A stretch of 64,000 nt of DNA from Plasmodium relictum. Its lineage: Eukaryota; Apicomplexa; Aconoidasida; Haemosporida; Plasmodiidae. Numbering within the stretch: the stretch's first letter is position 1; each line of letters begins with the position of its first letter. Made by a program: the position numbers and the translations under genes. The stretch is from positions 1,550,001 through 1,614,000 of the forward strand of contig NC_041689.1 of NCBI RefSeq assembly GCF_900005765.1, read 5' to 3'. A model generated the notes under the pieces. The model saw only the letters and a program-made list of their open reading frames with translations, did not search any database and was not told where the DNA came from. This document shows, one piece after another, positions 1 through 11,959 of this stretch.

Positions 1-3000
1 TTTTATTACTGTTATCATGATTTTTATTTAAATCAGTTAAAGAATCTCCGTTTTGCTTATATACTTCTTTTTTTTGGGGGGTGAGGTTTTTATTATTAAT
101 TATTTCATTGCAATTGTTTATTGTTGGCTTATTAAAATTATTAGAACTATTTTTATTTTCTTCATCAACTTCATTAATTTCTGAATTATTTTTATTCATA
201 TCTTTAGAATATTTGTCAGATTCACAAAGTTGATTATCCTCATATTTAATGTCTTTGAAATCAATAACTTCAATAGCTTTTTTATTTATTTCGTTATTTT
301 CCTTATTTTGTTCTTCATGGTTTTTTTTTTCTTTTTCCTGTTTATCTTCTATTTTCTCTTCTTTTCTTTCTTCCTTTACCTGATCTTCTTCATTTTCTTC
401 ATCATTATGATTATCATTATAACTATCATCATCACCACTGTTATTGTCATTATCATCTTCATCATCATCATAATCAGAATCAGAATCAGAATTGGAATCA
501 TATTCATTATAAAATTCATGATTACTAATAAATTCTAAATCATTTTTTAAATTTACATTTTCTTTTTTAAATATTTTACAATTTTCAGGCGTTTTATATT
601 TTTTATGTTGAATATGAGTCCTATGTAAATTGCAATTCGGTATATATAATTTGTAATATTTATTAAAAGGTTCTGATAGCAACAAATTTTGTAATTTTTT
701 ATAACCAAAATGCAAACTATTTAGTTCTTTTTTAAATTGAAGAATAAACTGCTGCTTTAGTTGTGCTAAAACTAATCCATTCTGTTTATGGTCAACTAAT
801 AAAGAAATAATACGTAAAACTTCTCCTAACGTTTCACATATTTCATAATTAAAATTTTTAACTTTGGGATAAAGATCATCAGCACTTTTTTCACAAGCAG
901 AAACAGGCAATAAAATTCTCTGAGAATATACAAAGATTCCTTTATGTATAGCTAATTGAACTAAATGTATAATATCACCTAATCTTTTAGATTTAAAATG
1001 CTTAATTTCTTGTTTTAATTTTGCAGCAAATGCATATCTACCTCCATTAAACATATATGATTTTAATTTTTTGTTAGAAGGAGAACAAAAAATACATTCA
1101 TTGGTATTAGGAGAATTATTCAATAGCATCTTATTTTCATTGTTAGAGTACTTTAGGAAATCTTCCATTTTATCACTTGTGATATTTTTTACATGATTAC
1201 TATTATTAAAAGTATTTTTTCTTTCTATTTGTTCTAAATTTTTCATATGATTCTTTTTATATATGCATGCAATAGAGCATGTTTGATTATTCAACAAACT
1301 TGAATCTTTATTTTCTAAAGTTGTGTTTCTATCTTGTTCTTGTTCTTCTAGAGACTTATTATTTTCTCTACAATCTTCTTCTAAATTTATATTCTCATCT
1401 TCATATATATAAGAAAAATTATCTGTTTTATCATTTTTACAGTTATTTTCTTTATTCATTTCTTCATTATTCTCTTTTTTATATTGCATCATTTTTATAG
1501 CAAATTCATGTAACAATAACCAGTCTTTTTTACTAAAAGTATCATTTAAATCATGACTATCGACAAAACCCTGAAAACCTTTAGGTTCTTCATTTAAATA
1601 AATTACACAACCAACTTCCCCTTTTACTCTCATCTCAATTTGGATATTACATAAATTTGTTAGTTGGCATAAAATATATGCAATTTCAGAAGCTGACCAA
1701 AAATTATAATTAATATAAATTTTCATTTGGTTAGCTACATCCCCTAAGTAAGATTTAATTCCTTCCTGATATAAAAATAAGACTGATTTATAAAAATAAT
1801 ATTTTAGTTTGAAAAAAAAGGAATCTAAATCTAATGATTCTTTTTTAATTATTAACAAAACTTTTTTAAGCCAAGTATTTTCAATGATTGGTTCTATTAT
1901 ATATTTATCATTATAAAAAATATTATGATTTATTAATTCTAAATAATAAGATTCATTATCATTAGTACTATTGTATATATTTAAATTCTGTTTTTCCTTA
2001 TATAACTGATCATAATTTGTTATCGTTTCCTTTGAACATTTTGTACTGATGCTATTGTTGTAAGTTGGCTTATCTATAGGTTTATCGTTTAATATACCGT
2101 TATTTATTTCACTTTTATCATGTTTATTAGCTTTATTACTGTTAAAATAAACCGCCCATGTCAATCCTCCTTTACGAAAATTGCCAGCATTTTTTAAATT
2201 ATTGAAAATACATGAATTAAGGATATTGCATTTTTTTAATTCTGATAAAATATGAGGATCTTCGTCTGATAAATTTATTTCTCTATCAATAATTTCTTTA
2301 ATTTGTTTTACATAAATTTCATCATCAATATTTAAACATGCATTACATAAATTTAAATTAAAATTTTTGTTGCTTCTTTTTTTTTTATTTGCTGATTTGG
2401 TATTATTTGATGAAAAAGCGTCATTTAAGTACAATTTTGGATTTGAGCTATTATTGGGTGGATGATCAATTTTACTTTTTTTTTGTTTATTTTTTAAATT
2501 AGGATGGATATTTAATGTGTCAGAATTTCTAACTTCAGAAGAAACGTCGTTGTCTCCATTGGAAATGAATTTCACATAATTTGTTTCATTAGCCTCATTA
2601 ATTTTTGTATTATTAGTGTTGCTGTAAATTTTATTATCTTTACTTTTATTTGTTATTTTTGTTAGATTATTTTTATAAGGTTTATATTTTAATTTATTAG
2701 TAAGATATACAGCTTTGCTATTTGAATTATAACTATTAAATGTATTACTGGAAGGATTTTTTTTCGCACAATCTACGTTTCGTTCATTATCATTAAATAA
2801 ATGATTATAAACTACATTTTTATAATTTTTTTTTTTATTAATATTCTCAAAACTATTTTTTTCAAGTGAAACAATTTTCTTACCATATTTATTAATATCA
2901 TTACCCTTGCTTTTTAAGTAAATACTTTTTTTATCATACTCTTTTGGGAGTATATTGGAAGAAATATCAGAATGTGATTTGGATATTAAGTGGTTTTCAT

Positions 3001-4048
3001 TCTTTAATTGTAATAAAGATTTATCATTAGAATAAATATCTAAATTTTGATTTAAATTAATATTATGATTTATTTTTTCAAAGTTTTTTTTTCCTTTATT
3101 ATATTCAATTTTATTTTCATTAACTTCATTTGAATTTACACGTAAAGGATCTTCAGGTTTTGGAGTGTTTTTTTTTTCTACATTTTTGTCTGAATTATTT
3201 AGTTCAACTGTATTTAAATTTGTATATTTAGAATAATCACGTGATTCTTTATTTAAAATATTTATTGTTTTATCTTTATTATTTTCTAAAAATATAATTT
3301 CTTTATTTTTTTCATTGTTGTTACATTCATGATTATTGTTTGTGTTAACATAGAAAAATTTAGAAGTCAATGTATTTTTATTTTCATTCATATCTTTTGT
3401 ATATTGAAAATTTATATTACTATTATTAGACAAAAAATCTTCTTTTAGAATACAGAAATTTTTATTTATATTTGTTCCTTCATCATTTACATTATTTTTA
3501 ATTATTTTGCCACTGTCTTTAATTTTATCAAGATTACTATTCCTAGAATATTCCTTAGTTTTGTGATCATAGTTTGAAGCATCATTGTTATCAGTATTTC
3601 TATTATCATTGTTAATTTCACAATTATTTATTTTATTTTCGTATTTACATATATAAGAACTATTACCAATATTGGTATCTTTGTTATTTTTACTTAATGT
3701 AAAAGAGCTTTTCGAAGTTTTATTTATATTTTTTCTATTAGGATAGTTAATACTAGAAAAACTATAATTATCATTTCTGTTATTCATATTATTATATTCA
3801 CTTTTCTTATAGTATTTTTTCAATACTAATTTTTTATTGTTTTTATCATATATGGTACTCTTTGGCTTATAATTTACTCCAAGTCCTAAAAGTTTGTCAT
3901 ATTTCATTTTACATTTATGCTCATAATCATTTTGTTCTTTGTTTCTTAATTCATAGTCATTGAAGCAATTTGTACTATAACAATATTCATAGGGGACTCC
4001 ATACTGATTGTTTTTAATATCTTGTTTTGATTCTTGTTCTAAAAACAT
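1..4048 (-). CDS. OST-HTH/LOTUS domain protein with OHA-like region (partial, runs off left edge)
   Basis: A single open frame runs from an ATG at 4048 to the left edge (at least 1349 codons). An in-frame stop lies five codons upstream of the ATG. The first ~750 residues are Asn/Lys/Ser-rich low complexity. A conserved-looking block lies at about residues 753-851 (nt 1790-1495). About residues 998-1055 (nt 1057-890) read like the OST-HTH-associated (OHA) domain, with GRYAFAAKL, then LGDIIHLVQLAIHKGIFVY and a following LLPV. About residues 1075-1140 (nt 820-640) match an OST-HTH/LOTUS winged helix, including NGLVLAQLKQQF and FGYKKLQNLL. An acidic Asp/Ser run follows at nt 365-500. LOTUS domains bind RNA (G-quadruplexes in some cases) or Vasa-type helicases and act in germ-cell RNA regulation. 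In Plasmodium a LOTUS/OHA protein (MD1) controls male fate. Whether this is MD1 or a paralogue cannot be told here. The C-terminus lies outside the window. Confidence 0.75.
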   Translation of the reverse strand, partial: MFLEQESKQDIKNNQYGVPYEYCYSTNCFNDYELRNKEQNDYEHKCKMKYDKLLGLGVNYKPKSTIYDKNNKKLVLKKYYKKSEYNNMNNRNDNYSFSSINYPNRKNINKTSKSSFTLSKNNKDTNIGNSSYICKYENKINNCEINNDNRNTDNNDASNYDHKTKEYSRNSNLDKIKDSGKIIKNNVNDEGTNINKNFCILKEDFLSNNSNINFQYTKDMNENKNTLTSKFFYVNTNNNHECNNNEKNKEIIFLENNKDKTINILNKESRDYSKYTNLNTVELNNSDKNVEKKNTPKPEDPLRVNSNEVNENKIEYNKGKKNFEKINHNINLNQNLDIYSNDKSLLQLKNENHLISKSHSDISSNILPKEYDKKSIYLKSKGNDINKYGKKIVSLEKNSFENINKKKNYKNVVYNHLFNDNERNVDCAKKNPSSNTFNSYNSNSKAVYLTNKLKYKPYKNNLTKITNKSKDNKIYSNTNNTKINEANETNYVKFISNGDNDVSSEVRNSDTLNIHPNLKNKQKKSKIDHPPNNSSNPKLYLNDAFSSNNTKSANKKKRSNKNFNLNLCNACLNIDDEIYVKQIKEIIDREINLSDEDPHILSELKKCNILNSCIFNNLKNAGNFRKGGLTWAVYFNSNKANKHDKSEINNGILNDKPIDKPTYNNSISTKCSKETITNYDQLYKEKQNLNIYNSTNDNESYYLELINHNIFYNDKYIIEPIIENTWLKKVLLIIKKESLDLDSFFFKLKYYFYKSVLFLYQEGIKSYLGDVANQMKIYINYNFWSASEIAYILCQLTNLCNIQIEMRVKGEVGCVIYLNEEPKGFQGFVDSHDLNDTFSKKDWLLLHEFAIKMMQYKKENNEEMNKENNCKNDKTDNFSYIYEDENINLEEDCRENNKSLEEQEQDRNTTLENKDSSLLNNQTCSIACIYKKNHMKNLEQIERKNTFNNSNHVKNITSDKMEDFLKYSNNENKMLLNNSPNTNECIFCSPSNKKLKSYMFNGGRYAFAAKLKQEIKHFKSKRLGDIIHLVQLAIHKGIFVYSQRILLPVSACEKSADDLYPKVKNFNYEICETLGEVLRIISLLVDHKQNGLVLAQLKQQFILQFKKELNSLHFGYKKLQNLLLSEPFNKYYKLYIPNCNLHRTHIQHKKYKTPENCKIFKKENVNLKNDLEFISNHEFYNEYDSNSDSDSDYDDDEDDNDNNSGDDDSYNDNHNDEENEEDQVKEERKEEKIEDKQEKEKKNHEEQNKENNEINKKAIEVIDFKDIKYEDNQLCESDKYSKDMNKNNSEINEVDEENKNSSNNFNKPTINNCNEIINNKNLTPQKKEVYKQNGDSLTDLNKNHDNSNK

Positions 4049-7000
4049 AGCCACAAAAATTTACTTGTTACATATATTATTTATATATATTTTTTTTTCT
4101 AGATTTAATAATTGTTTGGTATGAATCATATAATTCAATATATATTTGTATTCTAATAATTATATTGAATATATATATATATGTATATGTAGAGTATATT
4201 TAAAATTAAAATACATATAAGCTTCAAATATGTAATTTTATAATTAATTCACATTACAAAAAAAAAAATAAAATATTATACATTTTAAGTATATATAAAA
4301 TGTATATAGTCTTTCAATATTATTAATAGGTATAACTTAAAAATAGTATAAACAAACAAAAAAAAAAAGAAAAAAAAATGTAGTATTAGTAGATCTATAA
4401 ATAAAGGAGAGACATTAATGAAATATTTGCTAGTGATTTAACAAATTAAGTTTTTCAATTACAAAAAAGAAAAAGAAATAAAAAATAAATTATTCTATTC
4501 AATATTAGTAATATTATTTTATTTTTAAACAAAATTATTTTATAACGTAAAAAATAAAATTTTCTTCGTATTGATAAAAATTAATTTATTTTTCTTCTAT
4601 ATATGCATATTCTAGTACATATAAAAATAGTAGAAAATAATATGTACATATATATATGTGTAACAAAAAAGAATATAATCATATAATGTTTGAATGTTTT
4701 TTTATTTTTATGTCTATAACAAATAAGAAATGTATAAACATTATATATATATATATATTATAATTTTTTATTAATTCACTAAAACAAATTATATGTAATT
4801 TTGTTCTATATGTAATTATTCTAAAAAAAATTATTTTAAAATATGAAAAATTGTTATAAAATTTTTATTCATATTTTATATTTTTATGAAAAAGAAAAGG
4901 TTTATAAAAATTGAAGATGCAAATATATAAATACACAAAAAAAAAAGAAAAAAAAATAATAGATTTATACTATAACAAAAAAAAAAAAAATTAAATTTTT
5001 TTTAAATGATTTAAAGTTACGTTTATGTATTCTAAAAATATATACATTTAAAGTTATATAAATGTTATGACTTTTCTAATAAAAAAGGATAGATATATAT
5101 TTAATTAAAATTAGTTGTATTTATGTTTTTAAGCTTGGTTGTATTTTTAAAAAATAATAAAAAAAAAAAAAAAGTCAAAATATTCTCCAGGCGTATTTTT
5201 AAGTATACATGCATATTATGAAAATATTAGTATTATCTAATATTTCAAGCTTTATTCATTTAAAAAAAAAGCCAAATGAAAAAATAAAGACAACAAAAAA
5301 TTATATAGCATGTTCACAACTTTATTTAGAAAAATGAAAAAGGAAAAAAAATTATCATAATAAAATCAGATTGCATACAAAATTTTGTATCCACAAAACA
5401 AAGAAGATTTATAGAAATAAAAAACAAAAAAAAAAACAAAAAAACAAAAAAAAAACAAAAAAACAAAAAAAACAAAAAAAAATAAAAAAAGGAATAAAAG
5501 TTAAAGGAAAATACAGCAAAAAAGTAAAAGAAAAAAGAAAAAAGCAGAAAAAGAGAAAAAGAGAAAAAATAAAAAGAGAGAAAATGTTAAGACAAGGAAA
5601 ATAATGGTAATAAAGCTGTGGGAAATAAATATATATATATATATATATATATAGTTAGAATAAACAATTTACAAATTATATAAGAAAAAAAAAATAGACA
5701 TATTTTTTTCTTATATCAATTTAACATTTTTGTGAAATACTTTATTTCATTTTCTTAATACAAAAAAAAAAAATAAAATAAAAATAAAAAATTAAACAAA
5801 AAATGTAATTATTACAAGGTTTTTTTAATAAAAGGATTATATTATTAGAAAAAAAAAAAAAAAAATAAATAAAATAAAATAAAATAAAAATAGAATAAAA
5901 ATAATAAATGTGCAACTTTTTTTGATATTTTGATTATTGTACGCACAAATGTGCATGTGCACAAGACCTAAGAATATTTTTTTTTTATTCAAGCTTAATT
6001 GAAGAATAAACATTTTTCCATTTTATTTTGTGTATTTTTTTTTTTATTAGTTTACATATTTTTTAATTATAAGAATTTAATTAGAGAACTTTATTCGTAA
6101 ATAATAATAATAACAATAAAAGAAAATACAATTAAATATTCATATTTCGATTTACTAAATTTAATAAAATATTATTAATAAAGAAAAATAAAGTATTATA
6201 CACACATTTCACTTTTTGTAAATTACATTAGTTGGTTATGTAAAATTAGAATACTTTATATTTTTTTTTTTTTTTGTTTATTTTTTTCCGTTCGTTTTTT
6301 CTTTTTTTTTCTAGAAAATGAGTAGACCTATTTTAAAATTTAAAATTAATGATTTAAAATGAAATTTTTTTTATAATCCATTTCTTAGTGAATTTAATGA
6401 GAGCGTTTTAATATTTAGACAAATGAAATATAAAATATATAATATTAAAAAATTTTAATTTAAAATATATTATTTAAATAGGTGCATTATGAAAATTTAA
6501 ATAAATAAGAATAATAAATTATAATTTTTATAATATTAAAAATTTACACTTTATTTTAATAATGAAAACAATTATTGTTTATTTCAATAATAAAAAAATA
6601 TATATTTTTTTTAATTCGATTTAGTGCATATGCATATTTTATTTGATTATTTTCTTTTTTCCTTTTAAAATATCCTTAATAAGAACATTTAATACTAATA
6701 ATGTATATATATATATATATACATTTTTTTTTTAAATTATAAAAATTCCAAGTAAATAAAATTATAAAAAATATATTTGCGCAAAATTTAAGGAAATTTC
6801 TTTAAATTATGTAATTCATAAAAAATATTATATACATTAAAGCAAATTAAATAATAAAATTCTTTTAATAAATAATAAGTTTGGATTTTGAAAAAAAAAT
6901 TTCACTTTATTTTTGCATAAATATATATATATATTTTTTTAAAACGCGTCCTTTAATACATATTTTTTTTTTTCTTATTAGAGAATACATAAAAATAATT

Positions 7001-7122
7001 TTTTAATATTGAATGTATAAATATATTTTAATAAAAATTCATTCATTTATTACTTAAATTACAATTAATTTTTTTAAAAAAAAAAAAAAAAAAAATAATA
7101 TACATATATTTATTTCAATATT
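4049..7122. other. Divergent intergenic region between LOTUS gene and SAS-6
   Basis: About 3.1 kb of AT-rich spacer between two divergent genes, so it should hold both promoters. It contains poly(dA) and poly(dT) runs, an A/AAC-rich purine stretch at 5405-5600, an (AT)n tract at about 5628-5653, and a locally GC-richer cluster at 5941-5966 with the palindrome GTGCAC. No convincing coding exon was seen. Confidence 0.6.
5941..5966. promoter_or_regulatory. GTGCAC-containing motif cluster
   Basis: Within a spacer almost devoid of G and C, this 26-base stretch carries GCAC (5943), GTGCAT (5951) and the palindrome GTGCAC (5957-5962). GTGCA-type words are known binding motifs of Plasmodium ApiAP2 factors. 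The site lies about 1.2 kb upstream of the SAS-6 start and 1.9 kb upstream of the LOTUS gene. Regulatory function is inferred from motif and position only. Confidence 0.35.
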
Positions 7123-9268
7123 ATGAACATAAGTGATGAAGAAATAATTAATAGAAAAAAGTTTTATGATATGCTAAAAAATAATCAAACAACACATTTA
7201 AATAATCGAAATATTAATTTAAATTTTAATGAAAATGCTGAAAACAATTTCAACAATAAATTAAATATCCAATTAAATGAAGAGTCATTAAAAGCTTATA
7301 ATGAAAAATACACAAATGTTAATAATATAAAAAACCAAGCAAATATGAATTCATTACATAATTATAGTGATTACTCTTATTCAAATGGTAATAATTGTGA
7401 TTATATAGTTAAAAATGACAAAATGAGCCATTTCGTAAATATGTCAAATGACAACTCAATATACATATCTAATTTAAACAATATAGAAAATAATTCTTCA
7501 GTAAATCAAATAAAAAATAATTACGAAAATAAAAATAACAATTATATGGATAATATATCTAATAACAAAACTTATAATGATTTAATTAATAATACAAAAA
7601 ATAAAAGTTCACTTAATACTATCAATGAAGATAAATTTAATAATTCATTGAAATTATATAGCAATATAGATATGAGTTTCATATATAACAAATATGATAA
7701 AAATGGATTAATTTATTGCAAAAAAATAAGATTTCATTTAAAAAATGAGAGAGATAATGATTATACTCATTTTTTGATAGTAAAAATTAATACACTAAAA
7801 AGTTTATCAGGGAAACAGTACATGCGCTTGGAGTTGTCTGATGATAAAAATGAATCATTCTTTTATTATTTAGATCTATTTGAAGAAAATTATGAAAAAA
7901 TAAAAAAAGAACAAAAATTAGTTATAAATTTTAATTTATTTCCCTTTAAATTCATTGATTTATTAGAAGAATGTGTTCTCGAATGTGAACAGTATGAAGA
8001 CATAGATGATCAGAGATTAAATGCTGTTTTAATATTTGAAAATAAAACAAATGATCAAAATAATAATTTTAATCTAAATGGAGAAAATGAAAACACATAT
8101 AACAAATTAAATAACTTTAATCATTACAAAAATGAAAAAAATAAAGCTGTAGAAAATGCTATATTAAATCTAGTAGAAATAAATCAGTTCAAAGAATTAA
8201 CACACTTGTCTTTAATTTTGAAAAAAGCTGATAATGAAAATGTTATTAAGTATTTATGTAATAATTTAAAATATATTAAAGAATACAATGAAGAAATAAT
8301 TAAAAAATTAAATGAAGAAATTATTAATAATAATAAGGGTAGCATGGAAATAAAAAATTTAGAAAATACTATTGAAAAATTAGAAAATACAATTAAAACA
8401 TTAAAGAATGATTTTAATAGTGCACTAAATAATGACATAAATAATTTAAAAGAAAAACACATAAATGAAATAAATAATTTAAAAGAAGAATATCAAAAAA
8501 TTATTGATAAAAAAGACGAAAAATTTACTAATGAAAATGATGAATTGAAAAAGGATTTAGAAAATTTTAAAAATAAATTCAACGATTTAAATGAATTAAA
8601 TGAAAATAATGAAAAACAAATTTTCAATTTAAATAGTAAAGTAAAAACAATGAAAAATGAATTAGAGGAAAAAAATATAAATTTTTTAAAACTCCTAAAA
8701 GAAAAAGAAAATATTGAAAATGAAAAAAATGAATTAGAAAAATATAAGAATACATTTACAATAGAATTCAATAATTTAAAAAGTAAGTATGAGAAAGAAT
8801 GTGAAAGTAATTTATCCAACAATTCTAGCTTTGAAAATATAAAAATAAGTAATAGTACGTTAGAATCAGAGCTTAAAAGGTATAAAGAAAGAAATGTAAA
8901 ATTAGAAAAAGAAATAAATATTGCAATTGATGAAATAAATAAAGGAAATGATATAATAACAAAATTACAAAATCAATTAAAAAAAATGAAAGATAAATTG
9001 AAAACTAAAACATTAGAACATGAAAATATCGAAAAAACAAGTTCACAAAATATAAATGAAATTAATAAATTACAAAATGATATAAGAGAACTTCAAATAA
9101 AATTAAATGAAAAGTGTTCTTCTGAAGAGAACTTAAAAAGAGAAGTTGATAACTTAAAAAGAAAAAATGAAGAAATAATTAAAGAATTAAATATATCCAG
9201 AGAAGGTTAGAATCTATTTAAAAAAAAATTATTTTTGTTATTAATATGCAATAAAGCAAATGAAAAAT

Positions 9269-9315
<47 letters not shown>

Positions 9316-9868
9316 TTTTAGTTAATTTAAGATTAAATAAAGAGATAACAAATAAAAATTTGGATCAGTATTCTACCAAATTAGGTAATCTAGGAGCACC
9401 TAATGGTTTATCAGGTATAATGTCATAATTTAAAATAATAAAAAAAGTAAATGAAATTATATTTAGAAATTTATCTAATATATATATTTTGATATTTTTT
9501 ATTATAGGTATAAATTTACCAATAGATACTAATTTATTAGATAAGGATCTGTTTACTAAATTAAAAGCAAATTTAAAAAACAGTACTGTTCCCACATATA
9601 CACCGGAAAGGTAAATAAAAAAAAATATACGAATTTAAACGAATTATTTTATTTATTTATTTTATTTTTTCTTTTTTATTTTATAGTAACATGAATAATT
9701 TAAATTTAATAACTGGGAAAATAGCAACTTTAGGTAATTATAAAGATAATGAAGTGTAATAATAAGTAAATACATAAACTCATTTTCTATTATAATTTTT
9801 TTAATATTTTTTTAGATATCAATGATAGATACAATAAACCTGTGAAATTTATTCCACCAGGAATTTAG
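7123..9868 (+). CDS. SAS6: Spindle assembly abnormal protein 6 (SAS-6), cartwheel protein
   Basis: SAS-6 oligomers form the ninefold hub of the centriole/basal-body cartwheel. In Plasmodium it is needed for basal bodies and male-gamete flagella. Exons: 7123-9205, 9322-9414, 9508-9610, 9687-9733, 9816-9868 (2379 nt, 792 aa). The N-terminal ~183 residues are an Asn-rich extension. The globular SAS-6 head spans about 184-385: a strand with YMRLELSDD, then LFPFKFIDLLEEC, and a PISA-type motif reading ILNLVEINQFKELTHLSL followed by YLCNNLKYIKE. A long coiled coil runs from about 390 to 740. The four small 3' exons encode a tail ending in KFIPPGI. The long N-terminal extension is unlike animal SAS-6, whose head starts close to the N-terminus. 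Identity is strong from the head domain. The 3' exons rest on GT/AG and phase agreement. Confidence 0.9.
9276..9310. repeat. (AT)n microsatellite in SAS-6 intron 1
   Basis: An uninterrupted TA dinucleotide run lies just upstream of the intron 1 acceptor (AG at 9320-9321). It takes the place of a polypyrimidine tract. Confidence 0.9.
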
Positions 9869-10573
9869 AATTTATCCTTTTTTTCTTATTATTTTAGATA
9901 TAAGATTTTGAGTATAATTTTTTAAACATGAAATTTTTTTTATTATTTTTACATTATTTTACTATATTTAACTAAATCTTTTTTTTTTTCTTTTTCTTCT
10001 CTTTTTTTTTGTTTTTGTTTTAATTTTTTTTTTCTAGTATTTAAATATAATGAACTTTATATATATATATATAGACATATAAAATTATGTTATTTATTAT
10101 TTTTTTTTTTGAAATATTTCATAATGTAATATTTTATTATTATTTTCTTTTAACAATATTTAGAAAACAAATTTTATAAATTTTTTTTCTTCAGTGACAT
10201 AATATTATAATTTTATTTTTTAAATCAAAAAATCAAAATATTAATAGATAAAATATAACAAATTTCAAAATAAAACAATTATTAAAATAAAATTATAAAG
10301 CATAAAAATTACATAAATTAAAAATAATAAAAATATTATATAAAAAAATAAAAGCAACGCTACATACTATTTTAAAAGAAAAAAAGAAAAAGGTATTTCT
10401 TTTTTTTGAAACATTTTTAATTAAAGTAAAAAATTTTAGTTTTAAAATATTTTTCTTTGAATTACTGTAATTTTTTTGTTTTATTTTGTTTAAACAACTA
10501 TATAGAAGTTTAAAAATTATATAATTGTTCCTAAAAATACAATTTATTTTTCATAATTTTTTTTTTTTTGTAA
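9869..10573. other. Convergent intergenic spacer SAS-6 / COQ2
   Basis: About 0.7 kb between the 3' ends of two convergent genes. It is T-rich on the left (9975-10035) and A-rich on the right, consistent with 3' UTRs on opposite strands. No ORF or RNA gene was recognised. Confidence 0.6.
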
Positions 10574-11959
10574 TCATAAATCTACTTTTTTTATCTCATT
10601 TTGCATTTCTTTATCTTTTATTTTATTATTTTTTTTTTTCTCCCATAGTTCACAAGATTTAGCAATAAAAGCTGAAAGAGCAATTAAAAGCAAAATATTT
10701 TTACTTTTTTTAAAAAATTTCATGCATTTTTCTTTATCATTTAAGGAACATTGATTTATATTATAATATAAATATAATATATTAAATGTAGACAAAATAT
10801 AATAAGAATAATGAATATTGAATAGATATCCAGTTAAATAAAATAAATATAGCATGTTGAATGCCAAAAATTTAGAGTATTTTAATGTATTTTTATCCCA
10901 TTTTATAGCTAATGATTTTAAATTTAACTTTAAATCGTCTTTTTTATCTTGATGAGCATAAATAGTATCATATATGATGGTTAATAAACACAGAGGTAAA
11001 AAGCTTATAGAAAGTGGAATCATATTATTAAAAATGTTTAAATTAATACTAGATGTAATTAAAAATCCTAAATTAAAAGTAAAAGATAAATAAACTTGAG
11101 CATAATATGTTATTCTTTTTAATAATGGATATGTCATAATAAAAAACGTTGAAAATAAACCAACTCCTATTGTCTGGTAGTTATATTGACATAATGTTAG
11201 AAGTGCTAAAGATCCATGAATAGCAAAATATACTAAAGCTTTTTTTACACTTATTGTTTGATTTGCCAATGGCCTATTTTTTGTTCTCTCAACATGCCTA
11301 TCAAAATTTCTATCACACAAATCGTTTATAATGCAACCAACAATTCTACTATTAATACTACCAAATAAAAAAAGTCCAATATTTTTTAATATTTCATTAA
11401 TTTCATTTATATTAATTTCATTATTTATTAGTAAATTATCAACATTATAAGTTAAAAAATAACCATATAATGCAGAATAAAATAATAAGTGAATTCCTTC
11501 CGGTATTTTTAGTCTTGATAACATTATATAACTATTTATATTGGATTTAATTAATTCTCTAATATTGCTACTACAATCACTTTTTTTTTTTTTTTCATTA
11601 TTCATATTAATGCAATAATTATATTTTTGTATCAGTTTTGTGTTATCTCTTACATTTTCTAAATAATTTAAATTATATTTTTTGTTTATTAAAATGTTAT
11701 TTTTTCTATGTTTTTTTTGTAATTTAATAAAGCCACTTAAATCTGGTAACTTCACATCCTTTTTTTTATGTACGAAATCTATATTACAATTGTCATAACT
11801 AGTGAAATATTTTTTTTCAATATAAACAAATGAATTCTTATTAGATGAAGCAAAATATTCACATTTTATTTTGTTCTTTTCTTTTATTTTATTTTGCAAA
11901 AAACCAAATTTATTATATTTTATAGAAAATTTTAAATTATCCTGAAACTGTTTTTTCAT
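10574..11959 (-). CDS. COQ2: 4-hydroxybenzoate polyprenyltransferase, UbiA/COQ2 family
   Basis: Single exon, 461 aa. This integral membrane enzyme attaches the polyprenyl chain to 4-hydroxybenzoate in ubiquinone synthesis, in the mitochondrial inner membrane. The two Asp-rich UbiA motifs are intact: NDLCDRNFDRHVERTKNRPL at about 212-231 and DTIYAHQDKKDD at about 331-342. The second is the COQ2-type signature, where the Asp residues bind Mg2+ and prenyl diphosphate. Between and after them lie hydrophobic membrane segments (about 187-210, 241-262, 268-300, 313-330 and 365-440). The first ~130 residues are basic, rich in Lys/Asn/Tyr and poor in acidic residues, fitting a mitochondrial presequence plus a Plasmodium-specific extension. 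The family assignment is firm. Substrate specificity is inferred from the COQ2-like second motif. Confidence 0.9.
   Translation of the reverse strand: MKKQFQDNLKFSIKYNKFGFLQNKIKEKNKIKCEYFASSNKNSFVYIEKKYFTSYDNCNIDFVHKKKDVKLPDLSGFIKLQKKHRKNNILINKKYNLNYLENVRDNTKLIQKYNYCINMNNEKKKKSDCSSNIRELIKSNINSYIMLSRLKIPEGIHLLFYSALYGYFLTYNVDNLLINNEININEINEILKNIGLFLFGSINSRIVGCIINDLCDRNFDRHVERTKNRPLANQTISVKKALVYFAIHGSLALLTLCQYNYQTIGVGLFSTFFIMTYPLLKRITYYAQVYLSFTFNLGFLITSSINLNIFNNMIPLSISFLPLCLLTIIYDTIYAHQDKKDDLKLNLKSLAIKWDKNTLKYSKFLAFNMLYLFYLTGYLFNIHYSYYILSTFNILYLYYNINQCSLNDKEKCMKFFKKSKNILLLIALSAFIAKSCELWEKKKNNKIKDKEMQNEIKKVDL

Noticed and set aside
230..538. 102-residue Phe/Ile-rich frame on the plus strand
   Set aside because: Antisense shadow of the acidic Asp/Glu run in the LOTUS gene on the minus strand.
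5371..5604. 77-residue Lys/Gln-rich frame
   Set aside because: Translation of an AAAC/AAAG purine tract in a spacer. No conserved features and no splice or start context.
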